Of a stretch of DNA of 64,000 nucleotides, positions 23,084-33,492 are shown piece by piece. The notes under the pieces are model-generated. The model worked only from the letters and a program-made list of their open reading frames with translations, ran no database searches and was not told where the DNA came from. Position 1 is the stretch's first letter. Each line of letters opens with the position of its first letter. The stretch is from Celoporthe dispersa. Its lineage: Eukaryota > Ascomycota > Sordariomycetes > Diaporthales > Cryphonectriaceae. The position numbers and the translations under genes are program-made. The DNA lies in assembly GCA_016584495.1 (NCBI GenBank), contig WAID01000015.1, positions 558,001 to 622,000 on the forward strand, given 5' to 3'.

Positions 23084-24835
23084 CTACTGGGTCTTGGCAC
23101 GGTGGTGCTCCTGCTCCTTCCCATCGGGCCTCTTCTTCTCCCTCGCCGTGGTGTTGTTGGCCCTCTTGCTCGCCAGGATTTCATTGTTGAAAACCTGTTC
23201 GGGGTTGTAAGACTCGGGCGAGAGGCACCGCCTGGGCAGCTCCCCATTCCTGCGTGCGATGCTGCAGAAGTTCTCCAGTCCTGACGGGAAGCTCCTCTTG
23301 GCCGTGTCGGTGGTGGTGGTCTTGTCATCTGTGAGCAGGGGGGAGGTGACCACGGGGCCGAGGCCCCAGAAGCACCGCTTGGGAAGCTCCTCGCCGCGGC
23401 GGGCAATGGCGTCACAGTCGTTCAGGAAGCTGGGCAGGCCCGACGACGCGCTCCTCTTGCTCGAGGCCGTGGAAGAAGCGGTGCCGTCGCCGATCTCGCT
23501 GGTCAGGTCTCCGGGGACGCCGTACACGGTCTCTGTTCCGGTGTAGCACGTCCTGGGGTCTACCTCGCCCCTGCGGGCGATGGCCAGGCAGTCGCCGAAG
23601 TTGAAGGTCCTCTTGGCCGTGGCTCCGCCGCCGGCGCCGATGAGCGTCGTGTAGTCAGGGAAGCGGTTGTTAGTGGGGAGGTTTCCGCTCAGGCACCGCT
23701 TGGGAGCTCCTCGCCCCTGCGCGCGATGGCCATGCACCCGTTCAGGATGGACGAGAGACCCGACGATGTGGTCCTCTTGGCTGTGTCGGTGGTGGTGGTC
23801 TTGTCATCTGCGAGCAGGGGGGAGGTGAACATGGGGCCGAGGCCCCAGACACACCGCTTGGGAAGCTCCTCGCCGCGGCGGGCAACGGCGTCACAGTCGC
23901 TCATGATGGACGAGAGACCCGAAGATGTGGTCCTCTTGGCTGTGTCGGTGACGGTGGTCTTGTCCTCGTCTCCACCCAGATGCCAGGTCACAGGGTTGTT
24001 GAAGCAGCGCTTGGGGAGCTCCCTGGCCGGGGCGGGCAATAACGTCACAGTCGTTCAGGATGGACGAGAGACCCGATGACCGGGCGATCTTGTCGGCCGT
24101 AACAGAGCCGCCGTGGTACGTGTTGACCACGCCGCCGGAGGCGGGCGAGATGTTCACGCCGGGGAAACTGAGGCTGCGCTTCTTGCGGGCGGGGTCCTGC
24201 TGCTGCTGTAGGTCCCTGGCGATGGCCATCGTCGAGGAGCAGAGCATCTCGTCGCTGCCGGACGGGCACGAGGGGTCGGGCACGCCGCACTCGCCAAGGA
24301 AGGTCTCTTCAGAGTCGACACGACGGTAGACGCACCGCTTGATGGACTCGCTCCTCTTCTTGTCGCATATCTCGTCGTTCCTGCAGCCGCCATCAACCTC
24401 CAGAGGCAGAGGGCACAGAGCCTCGTAGCTGCTGTCGTCCTCCCTCTTGATGGCACAGCGCTTGTTCTTGGCGATGGCGCAGATGCCCGTAGCCTTCCCG
24501 TCGCAGTAGCTGGGCTCCGGGCAGACGCCATTGTAGTCGATCCCGTCCTGGCGCCGGAAGATGCAGCGTTTGGATGCAGATGTGGACGCGGTCGAGTCCA
24601 TGGCGGGCTCGTTCATGATGGTTCCGATTCTCGTGGGGATCGTCTCCACGGGGCAGCCCTTCATCTTGAGGCCTCGGCGGGCGATGAGCGGACAGGCACG
24701 GAGCGGGTCGTCGGTCATGTTGAGGTTCTTGAGGATGCTCTGGATGTCAAGATCCGACGAGGCTGTGGACGCTGGTGCCGCGAGGGCTCCCTGGAGCTGC
24801 AGCAGGGCAGCGCCGACCACGAGCTGGTAACGCAT
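23084..24835 (-). CDS. Secreted multi-unit precursor-like protein with Kex2 sites (novel)
   Basis: ATG 24835 begins a signal peptide (MRYQLVVGAALLQLQG, cleavage near ALA-AP at 19-21). The mature part has two kinds of repeat. Residues about 85-200 hold Cys-rich units headed KRCIFRR, KRCAIKR and KRCVYRR. The whole chain also carries about seven copies of Cys-x1-2-IARRG-x4-5-Cys, most as DAIARRGEELPKRC. Spacers are rich in Thr and end in AKR, for example TSPLLADDKTTTTDTAKR. KR and RR occur in or beside every unit, as expected for Kex2 processing in the Golgi. The frame breaks twice: near 24,020-24,030 (one base surplus inside a unit) and near 23,702 (CCCC appears shortened to CCC before AAGCGG). 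With both bridged the chain is about 583 residues. I recognise no named family. No tailoring genes (such as UstYa/DUF3328) lie nearby, so a modified-peptide pathway is not supported. Confidence 0.75.
23294..23445 (-). repeat. Coding tandem-type repeat, copy A (of 23,772-23,923)
   Basis: About 150 bp that is near identical to 23,772-23,923 and partly to 23,928-24,080. Each copy encodes a Thr-rich spacer, AKR, a Ser-Gly-Leu segment and one C-x-IARRGEELPKRC unit. The copies sit inside the precursor gene and imply duplication of single units. Confidence 0.85.
23772..23923 (-). repeat. Coding tandem-type repeat, copy B (of 23,294-23,445)
   Basis: The partner of the copy above. Aligned by eye, they differ at scattered positions: GTGACCACG against GTGAACATG, and AAGCTGGGCAGG against ATGGACGAGAGA near the end. 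Confidence 0.85.
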
Positions 24836-26743
24836 GCTGGGCAAAGGGGGGGGGGGGCTGAAAAGGGAGGGGAGGATGGAGGGCTGGAAGTGACGCTGGC
24901 CGGCAGTGTCTCAACGAACGTCGATCAACAAAAAAACCAAAAAAAAAAAAAAACAACAAATGAAGCCTGCTTCAAAGGACTGAGCTGCTACCAGAGCAAC
25001 TAAAGAGGGAATGACTTGGACGAGCGAGCGCTGGTTGAGCAAGAGTACATTTCCGTTCCCCTAGAAAGCCGGGCCAAGACCATTATATACTGGCCCTTCA
25101 TCTCTCAAACCGTCGAGGAGGTGGGCGGACCGCAAGTCCCGAATCTGCTCTGCCCTGTCCTTTTGCGAAAATCGCCAAATGGCCTCCTCTTGGGGCAGTC
25201 AGCATCCCGCGACGCATGAAGAAAGCTTAGTCGTTTTAGAGAGCTTACCAGAGAGGCCGTCGTCTGTGGCCGCAGACAATCATGAAATTAATTGTGCCTG
25301 CTGCCTTGGGCTTCTTCTCCTTGGGTGGTTTAGGCGAGGCCCAGACTAGACCAGACCAGTCATCTTTTAAGTGACCGACCGCAAGCTTGTCGATCCATCC
25401 TGACGAGGACCGGTTGATGTGGGGGGAGAGAGAGAGGGACGGAGGGAGACATCTAATCCGCCACCGTCTCCTCCTCCTTCTTCCTTTACCCTGTTGTTGT
25501 CTCGTTTTCTTCTCAGTTGAATGTCACATATTGACGCCTATCTGCTGCATATGCTACATGGTGATGTCAGCACACAGCAGGAACAGACAGGATGGGGCAT
25601 ATGTCAGCTTATTCTTGCCACGGCAACACCAGGCATATTTACTAAGTACCCAGCCCGCATCGCGTCCACCTTTCCAATACGAAGAGGTGGTCAAGTGCCG
25701 GCCGGGCCGCCGTCTGGAATGGACCATGATTTTCTCCTTTTGTGCCCGAACATGGTAATTACGAGCTGCTCGCTCGGGCCACTCAAGGTTCTGTTGATTC
25801 TGACCCGGGCACTGTCGTCAGCAGGGCCGGGCAAGGCTGTGTGTGTAGACGCCCCACTGAAGAGGGCCGCAGGATCGGGCCCGGACGGGCCGCTTCGTTT
25901 AAGTACAAACAAGACCGCAGCAGGAAGGGGACGCAGGATATTGGGCCTTCTTAAAATAAATTTCAGAGACGAAGGCCTTGTCCATGCTGTGTGGCTAGCC
26001 TGTTTCTAGCCTTGTCTTCCGGGCCTTGTTTCTAGGCTGCACTCCAAAGATTCAGTCTCAATTCTTCAATTGTGCCTCTGGTAAAATGACCTACGCGCCG
26101 TAGATCCGAGTGGTATCTCGTGCCTCAGCCACGGTCAGTGGGAGCGCATGGCCTTGTGGGGATGGACGTGGCCGGCGAGTGGTGAAACTGCTCCTTTCCT
26201 CCACCCATCCATCGGCAGATGCGTCTGCGCTATTCGCAGACACACACATCCTGACGTGATGATGATACTCATACCGCTGCTTGCTGTTGACTCCTCTCCG
26301 TCGACAGTCACCCTAGACTACCTTGCAATTTCGTTTCAAAATAGCAACAGGCTTTAGTGTCTTCCCATCTGCCCTCACATTACCAGAATGACGTCGTGGT
26401 CGACACCGTTGACCGAGTTTGCATCTCCACCCAGACCATCGAGAGAGATGCCTATTGATGTCCACGCTGAAAGAGCAGAGTGGCCGAGCCGCAGATCCCG
26501 TGCAATCGTGGAGCACCTGCGAGCCGCATACCCCAGACATCAGCGCTGTTGCAGGCACCTCGCCGAGAATTCTCATGCTTTGGTCTGCTCTAGAGATATA
26601 GGGTGAAGACGTAAAATACTTTACGACTCTGGTTTTGAGTCATAACCAGGAGTCATCATCTGGCGTCTGAGGTTGGTGACCTCGACCATGTTGCATGCCA
26701 GGCCGAGAGCTGCCGTGTCTCGATCATTCGTTCCACAGGCCCC
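24836..26743. other. Intergenic, repeat precursor to SF3B4
   Basis: Next to the precursor start lies a run of ten G (24,848-24,857) and an A-rich tract (24,929-24,960). A TATA-like box is listed separately. ORFs at 25,387-26,009 and 26,313-26,606 overlap on both strands without domains. The right edge is the SF3B4 3' flank. Confidence 0.5.
25083..25089 (-). promoter_or_regulatory. TATA-like box upstream of the secreted precursor
   Basis: The minus strand reads TATATAA, about 250 bp before ATG 24835. A TATA box is common for inducible or strongly expressed secreted-protein genes in fungi. The link to this gene is inferred from position only. Confidence 0.35.
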
Positions 26744-27985
26744 TCAACGGCGTCCAAAACCGGGAGGTGCCTGCCCGGGAGGAGGCGCACCGCCAAACCC
26801 GGCAGGCGGTGGCATGAAGCCGGGCGGAGGAGGTCCCATGCCAAAGCCGGGCGGAGGAGGTCCCGGAGGGGCGCCGCGACCCAGACCTGGACCTCCCGGG
26901 TGGAAGTTGCTAACCGAGCCGCTGAAACCCACACTGGGCGCCGGCGGTCGGGCTGGTAGCCCCGGTGCTGCAGGTGGGAGATTGCTGCCTCCACGGCCAA
27001 AACCTGGGGGTGGCATGGGTGCTCCAACGTGCCCCGGATCGAAGCGTGGATGAGGCATGCCGAGGCCGCCTGCAGCGGCTGCTGCCGGCACCATGGGCGG
27101 TGCAAAACCGGCCGGCATGCCCACGGGTGGCATGCCCGTAGCAGGAGAGGGGCCGGGCGGAGGCATGGAGGACATGTCGCCACCATAGGGACCAGCTGGG
27201 GTCGGAGGAGCTGCGCCGTTCGCTGCAGGCGCGGCTGAGGGAGCAGCGGACATCAGGAATGCGGGTGGCAGCGGTTGTTGCTCCGGCACGACGTTGTGTT
27301 TCTTTCCCTCCGCGGCCAGCTTCCTCTCCGCCTCGTCACCATGCCTCTCGCCCTTTCCATCCTTCTTGTAGGCATACTCGACAGTGATCTGCTTGCTCAG
27401 CACGTACTGCCCGTTCATCGTATCCCTCGCGGCATCAGAAGCCTCGAACGAGTCGTACGACACGAAGCCATACCCCTTGGAGACATTGTTCTGGTCCCGA
27501 ATGACGGTCGGGGGCGACACCAGCGTTCCGAACTGCGAAAAGGTGTCGAACAGGATCTTTTCGTCCACCTGCTGGTCCAGGTTGTTTATGAACAGCTCGG
27601 CGCCGATATCAGTAGGCTTCTGCTTGTCTGCGCTGGCCTTGTTCACGCGGATCGGCTTCTGGTGCAGGCGGATGCCGTTTAGGACTTTGGAGGCATAGTC
27701 GGCGCTCTCGGGGGTGTCGAACTCGATGAAGCCATACCCCTGGTGTGTCCGCGACACACGATCCATGGGCATGTGAACATTGTATACTGGGCCCATCTGG
27801 GTCATGAGCTCCCAGAGGTTGGCCTCGCTGACGCGCTCGTCGAGGTTGCCGACGTAGACAGTCGCGTCCTTGTTCTGCTCCCTGTTTTTTTATCAAGAAA
27901 AAAGATTCGTGACCTGTCAGTACTGGGACTCATGAGGAACAGCGGGACGGAAGAGTGAGGACGGTACCTACCAGTGCTTGGCCAT
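26744..27985 (-). CDS. Splicing factor 3b subunit 4 (SF3B4/HSH49/SAP49)
   Basis: Two exons (27972-27985 and 26744-27881) flank a 90-bp intron that falls after only 14 coding bases (MAKHW). The protein has 383 residues. RRM1 (about 10-87) shows ATVYVGNLDERVSEANLW and HQGYGFIEF; RRM2 (about 98-177) shows AELFINNLDQQVDEKILF and SKGYGFVSY. These are RNP2/RNP1 pairs in the order and spacing of SF3B4. The remainder, from about 215, is Pro/Gly/Met-rich with PPPGFGRG-like repeats, as in animal SAP49. The protein is part of the U2 snRNP SF3b complex and touches pre-mRNA near the branch site. It is divergent from TOM7, with 384 bp between starts, so a shared promoter is likely. Confidence 0.95.
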
Positions 27986-28369
27986 GGTTGCGACCGTGAT
28001 TGTGTCGAGACGGTTTGCTGTACTCCTGCCGAGAGTGCTTGCTTTGATACGCTGCACCGGCAGCCTGAGCTTACATCTAAGTACTGCCTTCACCTCTCAG
28101 AAATTCCTCGGGGGAGAGGTCTGCGGGCTTAGTCATCAAAACAGGGGTGGGCTTGGTGGGGTCCCTGCATCTAGAGTGGGCCCGCCCATCTTCCCGAGGG
28201 TTGGGGCTCTGAAATCGAATCCCAGCTTCGTCGCCATCTGAGAATTCCATCAAAGGCACCAACCTCTGCCAACAACAACAACAACAACACCACCACAACA
28301 CTGCCTCCACCGCAGCACACACTCATCCACAACATCAACAGCTCATCGAGACCATTAAAATCATTGAAG
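27986..28369. promoter_or_regulatory. Shared SF3B4-TOM7 divergent promoter region
   Basis: A 384-bp spacer lies between two start codons that point away from each other. On the TOM7 side, 28,270-28,290 is an AAC/CAA repeat, probably in the 5' UTR. Unstructured CAA-rich leaders generally favour translation. No TATA box was seen. Confidence 0.55.
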
Positions 28370-28795
28370 ATGTTTGCCCTTTCTGAGGAGTCCAAGGTGA
28401 GCTGCCACAGTAATGAGGATGACAGCAGCAAGAGAAAGTGATTGCTGACTTGGCTTGCTATAGGAGCGCATTGGCAAGCTCATCGAGGTTGCACGTGTCG
28501 CTATTCACTAGTATGTCCTGAAATGATGGCTAGCATGACGAGAGTCTTCAGTTCTGACATGATGATCACCGCAGTGGCTACCTGCCCATGATCCTCTATC
28601 TTGGTATGGTGACCTCAGGACTTGCGCTGTGATAGCAGGCACATAACACGAATGGGCTCTCTAACATTGGAACTAGGCTACACTCGTAGTGAGCCTCGAC
28701 CTTCACTGCACCGGTTTGGACCCCTTTCCATTTGCATACCTGCAAGTCTTCAAATGACTGACCTTTTCATTAGTCTGCTGTCGCCGCTCTCCTAG
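28370..28795 (+). CDS. Mitochondrial outer membrane import subunit TOM7
   Basis: This tiny gene is split into five exons: 28370-28396, 28464-28510, 28575-28603, 28677-28713 and 28774-28795. Joined, they give 53 residues starting MFALSEESKERIGKLIEVAR. The core VAIHYGYLPMILYLGYTRS is the single membrane span with the conserved Pro of Tom7, followed by EPRPS, and the chain ends RLLSPLS. Every join keeps frame and uses GT-AG ends. Tom7 is a small subunit of the TOM complex and tunes its assembly and dissociation in the outer membrane. The exons are too short to stand out as ORFs, so the gene is easily missed by simple ORF calling. Match to fungal Tom7 is by recognition of the whole sequence. Confidence 0.95.
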
Positions 28796-29548
28796 ATGTG
28801 AAGCTGGCTGCTGGGCGAATATGAAGATGGGACCAAGAGATTTCTACAACATGCATCATCATCACCATCACATCAGAGTGGATTCTAATGGCGGCCTATG
28901 ACCATTTGATGTGGCCAGAAGCCACAGCATCTCCACAGCATGGAAAGGCGTCGTTGGATGGAGGCTACCAACATGGTTTGCAGCCTGGCTGATCCTCGTC
29001 CTTGTTGACAACAGGAGAGGAGAGTGCCTGCTGATTGTACATTATTCTGATGCGTGGATCACAGTCAGACAGTTCTAGGGGAAAATACGATACCAAATCT
29101 CCCCCCAGCCGTGGCTCCGTTCACGTGCACCCCTGGCCGTTACTCTTCAGCTCTGGCGACTGACCATCATTGTGTGTGGCCTGTTCATCTGCAACCGCGA
29201 GTTTACTGCAGAATATCTGAGACTATTCGAGCCCAATCTTTCTCAGAATCACGAGGCTTTTAATTCTCGTCGCGTCCCTGGACGTCGATATCGCAACCGC
29301 GCTGAGCCCGCAGCGGAGGAGGCGGATACCTTACGCGCTTATCGGCCAAAAATTTTCGATAAGCCATTCCATACGTCAGTCACACATTCTAGGCCTTTCA
29401 CCTCCAATTCTCGAAGCCTTTTCATCAGTCTCTCGGCCTCGATCAGACCTATTTATCTCGTCAACCTCACCTCACCCCTCAGAATCTATTCTTTTCTGAG
29501 CATATTCACGTTCATCCGTACGATGCGACTCTGATCAAGCTTGTCACC
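28796..29548. other. Intergenic, TOM7 to mitochondrial carrier
   Basis: This holds the TOM7 3' flank and the carrier promoter and leader. A 120-codon ORF (29,172-29,534) ends 14 bp before the carrier start and has no recognisable domain. A three-codon ATG CGA CTC TGA upstream ORF lies at 29,522-29,533. Confidence 0.5.
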
Positions 29549-30642
29549 ATGAAGGAGGGACGGAATACAGATCAGGGCGCGTCCCTGGCTGTCGAGGCCA
29601 TCGCGGGTTTCACCTCTGGCGTCCTGCAGACTTTCGTTGGCCACCCGTTTGACGTCGTCAAGACACGCTTACAGAGTTAGTATTTCACACCGCCCCCCCC
29701 CTCCCTCTCTCCCTCTTTTTATGTTGTGTGCCTGGGCGTGGGATGCTTTGGCTGACAATAATTCTGACAGTACACGAGCGCAAGGCCGGTCACGAGGAGC
29801 CTCTCACCAGCAAGGTTGTCATCAAACAGCTGCAGCAGTCTGAGCGCCCCTTCGCCGCCTTCTATCGCGCCATCACTCCTAACATCATCGGAAACTCGAT
29901 CAGCTGGGCAGCGTTCTTCGCGCTCAAGGCATACACGGAGAGGTCCATCATCTCCGCCAGAGCCCAGTTTTCCTCCTCGTCATCCGATGCCTCGTCCAGC
30001 AAAGACAAACTTGCTTGGTACGATCACGGTTTGGCCTCCATAGTTGCCGGGTTCGGAACCCAGGCCGTCACCAACCCCATCTGGGTCGTCAAGACGCGTA
30101 TGCTGGCGGCCGACCCTTCCTTCTCCAAGGGATACCGAACCACCTGGGACACCGTGTCGACAATCCGCAAGGAGGGGTACAAGGTGTTCTACAGCGGCTT
30201 CTGGATCAGCACGACGGGTGTGCTGCAAGGCGGCATCCAGTTCGCGATCTACGACGAGCTGAAGAAGGTCTACCGCAATGGTGCCTTCGGCCCCGTCAAC
30301 GCAAGGCGAGACGGCGGACGGGATGTCGGCATCCCTATGGGCTGGACAGTGGCCTTCTCCGTGGCGGCAAAGGTCGCCTCGGTCACCGCTGTCTACCCGT
30401 ACCAGGTCATACGGAGCCGTCTTCAGGTCGACGATGCCGAGAGGAAGTTCGGCAGGGGCGTCAAGGGCGTGTCGGTCCACCTGTACAAGGAAGCCGGCCT
30501 CCGAGGCTTCTGGAAAGGTCTCGTGCCCGCGGTGGGTAGGACCCTGCCAGCGACGTGCGTGACCTTCCTGGTCTACGAGTGGCTCAAGCCACACTTGAGC
30601 CAACGCCTCGACGCCGGCCCCGGCGAGCGCCGGGATCCCTGA
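29549..30642 (+). CDS. Mitochondrial carrier, FAD/folate type (FLX1-like)
   Basis: Exons 29549-29675 and 29771-30642 flank a 95-bp intron (GTTAGT...GACAG) and encode 332 residues. Three mitochondrial-carrier repeats are visible through their signatures GHPFDVVKTRLQ (about 31-42), NPIWVVKTRM and YPYQVIRSRLQ. The Trp in the second signature (PIWVVK) is characteristic of the FAD, folate and pyrimidine-nucleotide carriers. Together with GLRGFWKGLVPAVGR and CVTFLVYEWLKPHL near the end it fits the FLX1 subgroup, which moves FAD across the inner mitochondrial membrane. ATG 29549 has a good CACC context. Related substrates (folate, pyrimidine nucleotides) cannot be excluded from sequence alone. Confidence 0.9.
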
Positions 30643-33454
30643 TGGCGCCTGGCGCCTGGGGAAGAAAAAGGTTCGGGGGCTTGTCATGGCAGTCCCGTTG
30701 CAACTTGGGGGGGAGGGAGGGGAAACCCGCCCTCTCCCCATTTGCATAGAAATGATACCCAATGCTTGTATAACTAGACACAATTTTGGCTCGCAAGAGC
30801 CAGAGAGACGATGGTCTTTCATCACAAATGAGCAATATACTTATTACGTTACGACAAAGTCTCACATTCCATGTCACTTTTTTTCCTTCTTCTCCCTTCC
30901 TTTTTTCCCTTTAGGTGTCTATGCCGCTGTCGTAGCTTTTCGAGCGGCCACAGCATTGACCTGTCACAAGTCACAATTCCCAATGATCGCGGCATGTTGT
31001 TCCTTCACAACGTCGTCACTCAGCACACGGGCCTTGATCCCCTGCCAAGTGCGATGCTTTCCATGCCGTCACCGTCACCTCATGAGTCCCACGTTCCTGG
31101 CCCGTGAAACGAGGCTTCTTAGCTCCATCGAACCTCTACTGCCCTCGGATGCACGAGGGCTGTGGGCGTTTCCCCGCCTTCTCGGGCCCGTCTCATCGGG
31201 CTCGGACGCGGTGGGCTTCTACAATGCTCCTCGGCGCGAATGTTTTTTACTTGACACAACACGAGCTCTCCGAACTTGGCCCGGTAGAATACTTTACGTT
31301 CAGGAGGAGTGCTAGATTCATGATAATATTTCGAACTTGGATCCGAGCTGCCAGGCGTATGTAAACATAACCCTACCGTCGCGGCTACTCTTGTTGCCGC
31401 CAGAGAGGTCCATGCCAATGACGATGGTATGTCATCCCGCTCACTCGAGCCTCGGAAAGGCTCTCGGCTGATAGAAGCGACAACAGATGTTGTGTACCTC
31501 GGCCAGCAGTCGAACCCTGGCTCCCCACGAGAGCAGCCCATCACCACCTCAAATAGCGATACAGATGACAATGTGGAGAGTGGTCGGTACCATAGTCTGA
31601 TCCCAGCCGTGTGGAGAGAACCATCAAAGCTGAAATCAGGATGCTTGTAATCAGGGTCTGAGATGGCGATAGATATCACGAAATCGTCAGTGTGAACAAG
31701 ACAACGAGACAAATGGCCCAAAATCTATAGGATGAGGCTATACTGACAGCTGCGCTGCAGAGGAACAAAAAAGGCAGGGTAGTCGGCCAACCAGGCATGC
31801 ACCAGCCAGTGAGTCACTGGCCCTCGCACAGAATCATCTAGCCGACTCCAAAAGTGCTGTCTCTGTGTCTCCTGCCAGCAGCACCTCAGGTGCTTGTGAT
31901 TAGTACCAGCTCGCCACAGAAGCAAGCCATAGAGATGAAGTAATGTTACTTTGCTGCTTACTTGCGCACGAGGGCTTGATATAATGGCCTTACGTTCTCT
32001 TTGCTTGGCTGCCGGGCCATACATGTGAAGCCCCCCCCCCCTTCGCTTTCCCTCCACATCAACCTAGTCTCATCTATTGTTCCTCCTTCGCACCAACCGC
32101 AATCTATGATCTAAGCTATAGATATATCTAGGGCATAGCACCAGCTGTAACCGGCTGACAAGGCTTTGCGCACCACGGTGCTCAGCCGTCCGACATACAA
32201 TGTTGAGGGAACCATAACTCCAACCCCTCCACCATCATGGGGAAAGCACAAGAACCAAAGCAAGGCAGTGATCACCACGGGCTATTTATTTGCAACCCTC
32301 GCCCTCAGGACTCGTCACCAGGCTTGGCTTCTCCTCTGGCCAATCTCAGCCATGACGATCTATCTCGCCTCGTTGGTTCGCCAGGGCAATGAGGTTCTAA
32401 GGGAGGGACGGGCCTCCGAGGGACGCAGTCGGGACTTCGTTTCATATGGACACGAGTTAGATAATTGTAACGTTTTGAGAAATCTGAGGCTCGTGGAAGG
32501 TAATCGAATAAGCCAGACGTGGACGGGAAATGATCGCCTGCCAGCCTGTCAATACAGATTTTCTTAGGTAGCTCGTATACAAGTAGGCTCTGTTCTGGTG
32601 TACTCTCAACACAGTGATCAAAATCGCTATTACGGATGATCTTGATCAAGTTTTTTCTCCCCCCTCTCCTCCCCTCCTAAAACCCATACTCCTTAGAATG
32701 AAGGGGAAGAGAAAAAAAAGACAAATGATGGTGTCTTGCCTTTTGGCAAAAACTTTACAGGTTGAGAAGAAAGGCATGGCCCTCTTGAACAGTACGGAAC
32801 GATGTGGACGGGGAGAGAGACAAAGATGCGTACATGTTCTCGCTCATACAGGCTCAACCAACTCATCTCGGCGATGGCTAGCAAGAAGGATTGGACATTC
32901 TACCATCACCTATCATCAGAACAGGCTGCGCCTCATCAGTCGCGGCAGAAACAGTGACTACAATGGAACCCCGCCGAATAACGGGGCGGAGAAAAAAAGG
33001 AAGGAAAATAAAAATAAAAAATAAAGAAAGAGGGGTGGGGATGGTTCTGGACGTTGCGGCTCATAACGTCCACGGGAGAATTACTACTCATCGAGTGTCA
33101 CAGACAGTCGAATGTGGAACATAATGAACTTCAGAGCATGTCTCCTATGGCCACCAGCCCTCTCACCTCCCTCTCCTCTGGAACTGAACGATGTTCACCT
33201 GAGGGTGAGAGCTTCTTTAGCCAGGCAGGTGTGGATTTAAGATTCAAGTGATGGCCAGAGATAGGGCACCCGGGAGATAGATGCAACCATTGCTCTCCTA
33301 CTGAGCGCGTGTCTGGTACGAGAGCAGGTAATTAGAATATTCCATCGTGAAGTCCAACCTCACGACAAGGCTCTGAGCGAGAGCTGTATTGACTATCTCA
33401 AAAGTTTTTCCTCCCAGAGATGGTAGACATGACCACAGCGACAATTGTCAACCC

Positions 33455-33455
<1 letters not shown>

Positions 33456-33491
<36 letters not shown>

Positions 33492-33492
33492 A
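33456..33492. repeat. TC dinucleotide microsatellite
   Basis: A nearly pure TC tract with one TTT interruption, in non-coding DNA. A CA tract follows at 33,790-33,813. Confidence 0.9.

Noticed and set aside
23084..24835. Fungal modified-peptide (dikaritin-like) biosynthetic cluster
   Set aside because: The precursor architecture fits, but the neighbours are a 2H phosphoesterase and a splicing factor. No UstYa/DUF3328, tyrosinase or P450 gene is seen.
31440..31530. tRNA-like T-arm (GGTTCGA on the minus strand) with a nearby GAGCC/GGCTC hairpin
   Set aside because: The stem around the GTTCGA loop does not have the 5-bp T-arm form, and no acceptor, D or anticodon arms could be built.
31119..31721. 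200-codon minus-strand ORF
   Set aside because: There is no recognisable domain, plus-strand ORFs compete with it over the same span, and no intron signals accompany it.
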